Below, piece by piece: positions 35,217 through 42,792 of a DNA stretch of 44,663 bases. Within the stretch, counting starts at the first letter, position 1. The number at the start of each line of letters is the position of its first letter. The notes below the pieces were generated by a model. It was given only the letters and a program-made list of their open reading frames with translations, made no database searches and was not told the DNA's origin. The stretch covers positions 1 through 44,663 of the forward strand of contig JAFMDF010000042.1 in NCBI GenBank assembly GCA_017857395.1. Reading direction: 5' to 3'. The DNA is from Bacteroidota bacterium. Lineage in GTDB: Bacteria > Bacteroidota > Bacteroidia > Chitinophagales > Saprospiraceae. Position numbers and translations under genes: made by a program.

Positions 35217-36689
35217 ATGACCAATATGCAAAAATCGAAAAGCCTACTTTATTTATTCTTATTTGGCATCCTTCTAATCAACTGCCAATCACCTAAAGAA
35301 ACCGCCAAAAAAGAACCGTCCAAACCAAATATCCTATTCATCCTAGCCGATGACATGGGCTATGGAGATTTAAAATGCTACAATCCCAATTCAAAAATAA
35401 ATACTAAGAATATCGACCAATTAGCCCAAGCAGGTATGCGGTTTACTGATGCCCATGCCCCTGCTGCAGTCTGCGTACCTTCTCGCTACAGCCTATTAAC
35501 AGGTCAATATCCATTTTTAAACAAAAGAAAATATGAAGAAGGCGTCATTCAGCCAGGGCGTACAACGATTGCTTCCGTCTTAAAAAAAGCAGGGTATCGA
35601 ACAGGCATGGTCGGCAAATGGCATCAAGGAATTGTGGGAGAAAAAGACCCTATACCCAACGAAGATTTAGTAGGTGGCCCTTTAGACCATGGCTTTGACG
35701 ACTTTTTTGGAATGCCTGCCTCTTTGGATATTCAACCTTATTATTACATTAAAAATAGACGACCTGTTGCCCTACCCACGGACGATATTGAAGCAATGGA
35801 AGGCACCGCTCCTGCCCCTGGACAGCGCAAAATTCAAGGTCCATTTTATCGAGCAGGAAAGGTAGCGCCCAATTTTAAACATGAAAAAGTCTTAGATAGA
35901 TTTGGCCAAGAGGCGGTGCAATATATCCAAGAACAAGCCAAAACAGAACAACCTTTTATGCTTTATGTTGCCTTACCTGCGCCACATACGCCATGGTTAC
36001 CTACCGAGGCTTTTAGAGGCAAATCTAAAGCAGGCGTTTACGGAGATTTTGTGCTGCAAGTAGATGATGTAGTTGGGCAATTGACCCAAACTTTAGCGGA
36101 TTTAAATATAGATGACAATACCTTGATTTTCTTTAGCAGCGATAATGGCCCCGTTTGGTACGCTGAAAATGTTGAACAATATCAACATAATTCAGTCGGA
36201 AACTTATCGGGCATGAAAGGCGATGCGTTGGAAGGTGGGCATCGTTTACCTTTTATTGCTAAATGGCCAGGGAAAATTGAGGCGAATAGTGTCAATGATA
36301 ACTTAATCTGTTTTACGGACTTATTAGCCACCTTTGCCGAAATAAATAATATCCAACTATCTGATAATCAACCTAATAATAGCCAAAACATTTTACCTTT
36401 ATTATTAGATAAAAATCATCCGCCTACTCGAACTACTTTTGCTATGGAATCCTCTGGTCGCAAATTCTCAATTCGAAAAGATAATTGGAAATTGATTTTG
36501 GCAAAAGGTAGTGGCGGTTTTACAGATGGGTATAATCCTAATTTTGCGAAGGAGAATAAATTGGAGGGGCGCTTGTATGATTTGAGTAAGGATGTTGGGG
36601 AAAGTACGAATCTGTTTGGGGAACAGCCTGCAAAAGTGGCTGAATTAGAGGAAATCTTGGAGTTGGTTTTGAATGGGGAGGAACAGTAG
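35217..36689 (+). CDS. Sulfatase, S1 family, CxPxR type, lipoprotein
   Basis: This 490-residue lipoprotein (LINC, C23) has D45-D46 (LADDMGYGDLKCYNP), formylglycine site C86-V-P-S-R, GKWHQGIVG, SSDNGPVWY and EGGHRLPFIAKWPGK. It differs from the preceding sulfatase in the catalytic half, so it belongs to another S1 subfamily, but its signal and linker are nearly identical to that one. Start could be ATG 35217 or the ATG three codons later; both give a lipobox. It follows a MITE-like element and precedes the multi-enzyme gene by 292 bases. Its substrate position is unknown. Confidence 0.93.
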   Translation: MTNMQKSKSLLYLFLFGILLINCQSPKETAKKEPSKPNILFILADDMGYGDLKCYNPNSKINTKNIDQLAQAGMRFTDAHAPAAVCVPSRYSLLTGQYPFLNKRKYEEGVIQPGRTTIASVLKKAGYRTGMVGKWHQGIVGEKDPIPNEDLVGGPLDHGFDDFFGMPASLDIQPYYYIKNRRPVALPTDDIEAMEGTAPAPGQRKIQGPFYRAGKVAPNFKHEKVLDRFGQEAVQYIQEQAKTEQPFMLYVALPAPHTPWLPTEAFRGKSKAGVYGDFVLQVDDVVGQLTQTLADLNIDDNTLIFFSSDNGPVWYAENVEQYQHNSVGNLSGMKGDALEGGHRLPFIAKWPGKIEANSVNDNLICFTDLLATFAEINNIQLSDNQPNNSQNILPLLLDKNHPPTRTTFAMESSGRKFSIRKDNWKLILAKGSGGFTDGYNPNFAKENKLEGRLYDLSKDVGESTNLFGEQPAKVAELEEILELVLNGEEQ

Positions 36690-36981
36690 TTTTTATGGAA
36701 AAAAAACTATACTGATTTCGCGATTAGAAATTATATTTGAAATTCCCCTTGGCTAAAAATCTAAGGGGATTCTAGCTTACGCTGCAAGACTTTAGCCTCG
36801 TAACATTTGCAAGGACGTGTAACTCCGACCTTTTATATTTTTGGTGTTTTTTACTTTATTCCTGTTTCTCAGGGCATTTTTCTTTCGTTTCTGACTTTAC
36901 CTGTTTAGTTGACTTGCGGAGCTTTATTTTTAATCTTTAGCAGATATTTTCAGAAACAGAAAAATGATTAATTTCTTTTAA
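36690..36981. other. Intergenic region with terminator-like hairpin
   Basis: CCCCTTGG (36745-36752) pairs with CTAAGGGG (36761-36768) around an 8-base loop, one G-T wobble included. The T-run that would make it a standard intrinsic terminator is missing. The rest shows no gene. Promoter elements for the 1448-residue gene must lie near 36950 but I could not identify them. Confidence 0.4.
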
Positions 36982-39900
36982 ATGAATAATATAGGCTTAT
37001 TAGTAGCAGTAATTTTTGGGACAATATCACTAACCAGATGTAGTCAAACAAATACTTCATTAAAGAAATATCACTTTCTAACCGTTTTTTTATTTTTCCT
37101 TTTCTCCTTTGTATCTCTTGCTCAGACAGAAACAGATAATTTACGCTTGTATGACAGGTTTATGCCCGTTAAAGAAAACAATATTTTCAAAACGGAGGGC
37201 TACTACAATTGGGGAAGCTCCATTGTTAAAGGTAAAGATGGAAAATATCATCTGTTTTATTCCCGATGGAAAAAAGAATACACCTTTGCTGGCTGGTTAA
37301 CACATTCTGAAATTGCCCATGCGGTGGCGGATAAGCCTGCTGGGCCGTGGAAATACAAGGATATAGCATTAAACGGCAGGGGGAAAGGACATTGGGATGC
37401 AATTACTGCCCATAATCCGAAGGTTAAATACTTCGACGGTAAATACTACCTTTATTATATTGCTACCAACATGGGAGACAAGGAGTATACCGAAAAAGAT
37501 TTGATTGCTACGCATGGAAAAGACTTAGCAGACAAAAACAGAAGAAGGCTTCGGGAGCATCAGAGAACGGGCGTAGCCGTTTCTCATTCAATCAACGGCC
37601 CTTGGGAAAGAAGGAATCAGCCATTGATTGAACCCGCTGGTCCAATCACCACCTTAACTGTAAATCCAGCTATTGACAAAGGAAAAGACGGAAAATATTA
37701 CCTCATAATAAAAGGAGACAAACCGAATGAAAAGCGATTTATAAGAAATCAAGCCATTGCCATTTCTGATTCGCCTACTGGGCCTTTTAAAATTCAGGAA
37801 AAAGCGGTTATTGATGACTTAGATACCGAAGATGTATCCATGTGGTATGATACCGAAAGAAATCGTTTTTATGCCGTATTCCATGCCCATGATTTTATTG
37901 GTATGATAACTTCGGAGAATGGTATTGATTGGGAAAAATCCAATGAATATGTGCTATTGCCCAAGTCTATCCAAAAAGAGGATGGCGTTGAATTGAAGCC
38001 CGATAGAATGGAACGCCCTTTTATTTATAGGGAAGATGGGAAACCTAAAGTCCTAAGTTTGGCGGTCAAGAAAGGAGAAGAATCCTATACCGTTTTTGTT
38101 CCAATTAAAGAAGAACCCAAATATCCACTTCCCAATAAACGCCAATTGGCTTGGCAGGAGGCAGAACTAGGAGTCGTATTTCACTATGACCTTCATGTAT
38201 TTGACGGAAAAAAATATGGGCAAGGTAATAATCGGATCGACCCTGTTAGCGACTACCAAATATTTAACCCTGAAAAATTGGATACCGACCAATGGATAAA
38301 AGCTGCCAAAGATGCTGGTGCCAAATTTGCCCTATTGACCGCTACTCATGAAACGGGGTTTGCCCTCTTTCAATCGAACGTAAATCCCTACAGTTTAAAA
38401 TCTGTAAAATGGCGGGATGGTAAAGGAGATATTGTTGCCGATTTTGTAGCTTCTTGTCGTAAATATGGGATTAAACCTGGTATTTATTTAGGTATTCGCT
38501 GGAATTCTTTTTTAGGGGTACATGATTTTAAAGCAAGTGGAACTGGAAAATTCAAAGAAAATCGACAACTTTGGTATAAAAAAATGGCAGAAGGCATGGT
38601 CAAAGAAATCTGCACAAAATATGGGGATTTATTCGAAATTTGGTTCGATGGAGGAGCAGACCACCCTAAAAATGGGGCACCTGATGTGTTGCCTATTGTT
38701 CGCCATTATCAACCCAATTGCCTGTTTTATCATAATGGACAACTGGCGGAAGCCCGTTGGGGAGGTTCAGAATCCGGAACAGTCAATTATCCAAATTGGG
38801 CTACTTTTCCATATAAAGCTACCGGTGCAGGGGAAAGTGCTAAAAAAAATATAGCAAAAGATGGCTTTAAATTATTAAAAGAAGGCGACCCTAATGGTCA
38901 GTTTTGGATGCCCGCTATGTCAGATGCACCTTTAAGAGGACATAATGGGCGACACGAATGGTTTTGGGAACCTGGTGATGAAGCACATATTTTCCCAGTC
39001 AAAGATTTAGTGGATATGTACTATAAATCTGTAGGACGAAACTCTACTTTGATACTTGGACTTACACCAGATGATAAAGGCTTATTACCAGAAGCGGATG
39101 TACAAAGATTAAAGGAATTTGGAGATAATATTCGCAATAGATTCGCCGCTCCGATTGCTATTGAAAAAGGAAATGGCAACCAAATTTTCTTAAAATTACC
39201 AAAAGAAACAAAAATAAACCATTTGGTGATTCAAGAGGAAATTGCCAAAGGAGAACGAGTAAGACAATATAGCGTTGAGGCTTTAATAAATGGAAAATGG
39301 AAAGAAATTGCCACGGGCGAATCCATTGGGCATAAAAGAATCCAAAAGATAGCACCCATAAAAACTAATCAAATTAGGTTAAAAATTAATGCTTCAACTC
39401 AAGAAGCACAGATAAAAGCATTTAGTGCCTACTGGATAGCCGAAATAACAACTGCTGTTTGGAAAGGATTTAAACGATATAATTTTAAATTCGAAGAAAG
39501 GGATGCAAGGTTGATTTTACCTGACAAGCCCCTCGCTGGCAATCCTTGGATATGGCGTGCCCGTTTCCCCGATTGGCATACGGAAACAGATAGCATTTTG
39601 GTGGCTGCGGGATTTCATTTGGCTTATATTAATACCAATAATAAATTTGGCAGTCCAAAAGCAATGGCTGTTTGGGATAATTTTTATAAGCATTTAACCC
39701 AAAAATACAAACTACAAAAAAAGGTAGCATTAATGGGGGTTAGCAGAGGAGGCTTATTTGTTTATAATTGGGCAAAGAGACATCCTGAAAAAGTTGCTTG
39801 TGTTTATGCAGAAGCTCCTGTTTGTGATTTTAAAAGCTGGCCTGCGGGTTTTGGGAAATTTAAGGGACATTCCGAAACTTGGGAAAATTTAAAACTGGAA

Positions 39901-41328
39901 TACGGTTTTAAATCTGATGAAGAGGCAAAGGTGTATAACAACAATCCGATTGAAAATTTAGAGGCGTTAGCAAAAGCAAAAATTCCCATTTTACACACTA
40001 TTGGTTTGAATGATAAAATTGTGCCGCCTGATGAAAACACCTATGTTCTCGTTAATAATTACATCCGTTTAGGTGGTATTGCAACCGTAATCCCTTGTAC
40101 CGAAGGCACTCAAAACCTTGAAGGACATCACTTCCAAATTGAAACACCAGAAAGGGTGGCTGATTTTATTAAATATCACGCTTTTCAAGATAAACCATTA
40201 GACGCTTCCAACTATCATCATACACGAAGTGGATTACAGAATTCCTATATTAAATTTGAACGGGAGAAAAAAGGACGAGTAGCTTTTTTAGGAGGGTCAA
40301 TAACGTATAATCCTGGATGGCGAGATAGTATATGTGCTTATCTTGTCAAGCGTTTTCCCGATACGGAGTTTGAATTTATTGCCGCAGGTATTCCTTCCAT
40401 GGGCACCACTCCCGCAGCTTTTAGATTGCAGCGAGATGTACTCTCACAGGGTGCGGTAGATTTATTGTTTGAAGAAGCCGCTGTCAATGATTCGTCCAAT
40501 GGGAGAACTTCAACCGAACAGATTAGAGCTATGGAGGGAATCATAAGACATACAAGAAAATCAAACCCAGCCAGCGATATTGTTATGATGCATTTTGTTG
40601 ACCCAGATAAAATGGAGAAATATAATAATAGCATTGAACCAGAAGTAATCACCAATCATAATCAGGTGGCAACCCATTATAACATTCCAACAATAAATCT
40701 TGCCAAAGAGGTTACAGATAGAATAAAAAATAAAGAATTTACTTGGGAGGAGGATTTCAAAAACCTTCATCCTTCTCCATTTGGACAAGGTATTTATGCC
40801 AACTCAATAATTACTTTTCTTTCCAAGGCATACGACGGTCACCTTGACAATGAGGAGAAAATAGTAGCCCACCCTCTTGAAAAGAAGTTAGCTGATTATA
40901 GCTATGATGCAGGAGATTTGGTAGCTATTGATAAGGCAAATTTATCGGAAGGTTGGCGTATAGACCCAAAGTGGAATCCAAATGACGGAACCAATACCAG
41001 AGCCAATTATGTAAATGTGCCTATGTTGGTCAGCACGAAATCAGCAGGTAATTTGAAGTTAACATTTAAAGGGAGTACCGTAGGTATTGCAGTAGCTGCA
41101 GGTCCAGATGCAGGAATCATTGAATACAGAATAGATGGAAATAAATGGCACCAATTGGACTTATTTACAAAATGGAGCAGTCATCTACATCTGCCATGGT
41201 ATTATACCTTATCAGGAGAATTGGAACAAAAGGAGCATGTATTGGAAATACGGATGAGCAAAACTAAGAATGCTCAGCGTGAAGGACATGTTTGTAGAAT
41301 TAGATACTTTTTTGTAAACGATAAGTAG
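36982..41328 (+). CDS. Four-enzyme fusion: GH43/GH117-like propeller, GH29 fucosidase, alpha/beta-hydrolase, SGNH hydrolase
   Basis: This 1448-residue protein combines several modules. After two hydrophobic leader segments (residues about 4-20 and 29-47) come a five-blade beta-propeller resembling GH43/GH117 (about 52-375; YYNWGSSIVKGKDGKYHLFYSRW), a GH29 fucosidase barrel (about 383-717; nucleophile D556 in EIWFDGG), a galactose-binding-like domain (720-825), an alpha/beta-hydrolase (827-1070; S921 in GVSRGG, H near 1050), an SGNH esterase (1083-1290; S1106 in GGSIT, H1263 in LHPSPFG) and a C-terminal beta-sandwich. All the catalytic residues I can check are present, so it reads as functional. 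The first leader ends in TRC and looks like a lipobox; the second (SLAQ) is a normal Sec cleavage. The pair of leaders suggests a fusion scar. It would cut sugar linkages and remove esters in one chain. Confidence 0.85.
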   Translation: MNNIGLLVAVIFGTISLTRCSQTNTSLKKYHFLTVFLFFLFSFVSLAQTETDNLRLYDRFMPVKENNIFKTEGYYNWGSSIVKGKDGKYHLFYSRWKKEYTFAGWLTHSEIAHAVADKPAGPWKYKDIALNGRGKGHWDAITAHNPKVKYFDGKYYLYYIATNMGDKEYTEKDLIATHGKDLADKNRRRLREHQRTGVAVSHSINGPWERRNQPLIEPAGPITTLTVNPAIDKGKDGKYYLIIKGDKPNEKRFIRNQAIAISDSPTGPFKIQEKAVIDDLDTEDVSMWYDTERNRFYAVFHAHDFIGMITSENGIDWEKSNEYVLLPKSIQKEDGVELKPDRMERPFIYREDGKPKVLSLAVKKGEESYTVFVPIKEEPKYPLPNKRQLAWQEAELGVVFHYDLHVFDGKKYGQGNNRIDPVSDYQIFNPEKLDTDQWIKAAKDAGAKFALLTATHETGFALFQSNVNPYSLKSVKWRDGKGDIVADFVASCRKYGIKPGIYLGIRWNSFLGVHDFKASGTGKFKENRQLWYKKMAEGMVKEICTKYGDLFEIWFDGGADHPKNGAPDVLPIVRHYQPNCLFYHNGQLAEARWGGSESGTVNYPNWATFPYKATGAGESAKKNIAKDGFKLLKEGDPNGQFWMPAMSDAPLRGHNGRHEWFWEPGDEAHIFPVKDLVDMYYKSVGRNSTLILGLTPDDKGLLPEADVQRLKEFGDNIRNRFAAPIAIEKGNGNQIFLKLPKETKINHLVIQEEIAKGERVRQYSVEALINGKWKEIATGESIGHKRIQKIAPIKTNQIRLKINASTQEAQIKAFSAYWIAEITTAVWKGFKRYNFKFEERDARLILPDKPLAGNPWIWRARFPDWHTETDSILVAAGFHLAYINTNNKFGSPKAMAVWDNFYKHLTQKYKLQKKVALMGVSRGGLFVYNWAKRHPEKVACVYAEAPVCDFKSWPAGFGKFKGHSETWENLKLEYGFKSDEEAKVYNNNPIENLEALAKAKIPILHTIGLNDKIVPPDENTYVLVNNYIRLGGIATVIPCTEGTQNLEGHHFQIETPERVADFIKYHAFQDKPLDASNYHHTRSGLQNSYIKFEREKKGRVAFLGGSITYNPGWRDSICAYLVKRFPDTEFEFIAAGIPSMGTTPAAFRLQRDVLSQGAVDLLFEEAAVNDSSNGRTSTEQIRAMEGIIRHTRKSNPASDIVMMHFVDPDKMEKYNNSIEPEVITNHNQVATHYNIPTINLAKEVTDRIKNKEFTWEEDFKNLHPSPFGQGIYANSIITFLSKAYDGHLDNEEKIVAHPLEKKLADYSYDAGDLVAIDKANLSEGWRIDPKWNPNDGTNTRANYVNVPMLVSTKSAGNLKLTFKGSTVGIAVAAGPDAGIIEYRIDGNKWHQLDLFTKWSSHLHLPWYYTLSGELEQKEHVLEIRMSKTKNAQREGHVCRIRYFFVNDK

Positions 41329-41347
41329 TTGAATAGCCCCTTCAGAA

Positions 41348-41467
41348 GTGTATGATGAAAAGTATGCTCCTAAACCATGGATAATCAAATGGAATGGAGT
41401 TGTTTATTATTTTTACAATGCAGTAGAATATAGTGATTGCATTAGCCACCTCAAAAGCTTTAACAAA
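41348..41467 (+). pseudogene. C-terminal remnant of a GH43-like glycosidase (in frame with the SGNH gene)
   Basis: Forty codons between GTG 41348 and the start of the SGNH gene stay open and in frame. They encode APKPWIIKWNGVVYYFYNAV followed by a short tail, which reads like the strand pattern 'xxKPxVIxxxGVYYHFYxAV' seen near the ends of beta-propeller glycosidases. It precedes a complete signal peptide, so it is not part of the esterase. I take it as the tail end of a deleted gene. It is short, so the family call is tentative. Confidence 0.4.
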
Positions 41468-42184
41468 ATGAAGATTGTATTTTTATTACCCATTATGCTA
41501 TTAGGGCTTCTTGCTTTTGGTCAAAATACAGCATCAAATAAGGTAAATCCTAGCACTTATTTGAACGAACTGAAAACGGAATTACAAATAGAATGGCCGA
41601 AAAATAAAACAATCAATATTGTCTTTCACGGACATAGTGTGCCTGCTGGATTTTTTAAAACGCCACAGGTAAATACTTTAGCTGCCTATCCCTCTTTAGT
41701 GCTACAAAAAATTAAATCCATATATCCCTATGCGGTTGTTAATATTATAGTAACTGCGATTGGAGGAGAAAATTCAGTAGCTGGCGCCAAACGATTTAAA
41801 AAAGAAGTGCTGACTCATAAACCTGATATATTACTAATAGATTATGCGCTAAACGATCGTCGTGTTGGTCTCGAAAAGTCCTATATAGCTTGGAGTAAGA
41901 TGATAAAAAAGGCAAAAAAACAGCATCTAAAAGTGATTCTGTTGACCCCTTCACCAGATCAAAGGGTCGATTATGTTTCCGCTGACAATGAGTTGAAACA
42001 ACATAGCGATCAAATCATTAGACTAGCCAAAGAAAATCAGGTAGGTTTGGTGGATAGTTATAAGGCGTTTGAATTTCTCTATTCAGACAAAGAAGCGCTT
42101 TCTAAATATATGTCGCAGGTTAATCACCCTAATGAAATGGGACATGAACTCATTGCTAAAGAAATAATTAATTGGTTTAAGTAA
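41468..42184 (+). CDS. Secreted SGNH/GDSL-type esterase
   Basis: From ATG 41468 the product is 238 residues, with a Sec signal (MKIVFLLPIMLLGLLAFGQ). The SGNH blocks are visible: GHSVPAG (serine of block I, with H in the place of D in GDS), a GG in block II (AIGGENS), ALND in block III, and HPNEMGH with the catalytic histidine in block V. Such enzymes remove acetyl or other acyl groups from sugars. It is smaller than the SGNH domain in the fusion gene before it, and is not a copy of that. It is followed almost at once (10 bases to the next ATG) by the chimeric oxidoreductase remnant. The frame upstream to 41348 is taken as a remnant. Confidence 0.87.
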   Translation: MKIVFLLPIMLLGLLAFGQNTASNKVNPSTYLNELKTELQIEWPKNKTINIVFHGHSVPAGFFKTPQVNTLAAYPSLVLQKIKSIYPYAVVNIIVTAIGGENSVAGAKRFKKEVLTHKPDILLIDYALNDRRVGLEKSYIAWSKMIKKAKKQHLKVILLTPSPDQRVDYVSADNELKQHSDQIIRLAKENQVGLVDSYKAFEFLYSDKEALSKYMSQVNHPNEMGHELIAKEIINWFK

Positions 42185-42194
42185 ATTGAATAAA

Positions 42195-42719
42195 ATGGAA
42201 AGAAGAAACGCCATCAAATCGCTAGGGACTTTGTCTCTTGGTATTGCTGCACCTTCGTTGGCTAATGTAGAAAAATTAGTCGCGCCCTATAAAATCCAAA
42301 AGAAAAGTATTATAACTGATATACTGGTAGTGGGCGGAGGAACCGCCGGGACTATTGCTGCCATTCAGGCAGGAAGGTCGCACCTCAATTCTGATACCCT
42401 ACAATTTGCTTTGTTCTCCATTTACAAAAAAGCAAATCATCCTATTAAAAGGATGATTGTTGAGAAACTGATGGAAGCGCCCTATTTGAGTTCGGAATTG
42501 ATAACAAGCTCCAGAAAATTACTCGGTGAATGGAATGGAAAACAACTAGGCGACTTCCTGAAATTGTATACCACACATGCCATAAATGATTTGGAAACAT
42601 TGGAAGCTGTAGGTGAAATTTTAAAAAATGAAAATAGCTTCATCGCCCGACAGGCATATAATTTTTTGAAAGAATCCAATATTTCTGATAAGGAAATTGA
42701 GGAACTAAAAAATAAATGA
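42195..42719 (+). pseudogene. Chimeric remnant: FAD-oxidoreductase N-terminus joined to an unrelated helical C-terminus
   Basis: The 174-residue frame from ATG 42195 begins with a Tat-like leader (ERRNAIKSLGTLSLGIAAPSLA) and the dinucleotide-binding start of an FAD-dependent oxidoreductase (ITDILVVGGGTAGTIAAIQAGR, residues about 40-61). At about residue 62 (base 42378) the sequence stops matching this family, which normally runs 450-550 residues, and turns into helical, HEAT-like sequence (LQFALFSIYKK through the end) with no visible FAD-binding residues. It looks like an in-frame deletion that fused the start of one gene with the end of another. It cannot be a working oxidoreductase. Whether the fused product is still made is unknown. 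Confidence 0.7.
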
Positions 42720-42792
42720 ATGAAATTATGCGAAAAATACTAATTTAGTGTTGCCAATTGCTGAAATGTCATTGGATTAAAAAATTAATAGT

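Noticed and set aside
36745-36768. Hairpin as a certain terminator
   Set aside because: It is not followed by a T-run; reported only as a hairpin in the spacer.
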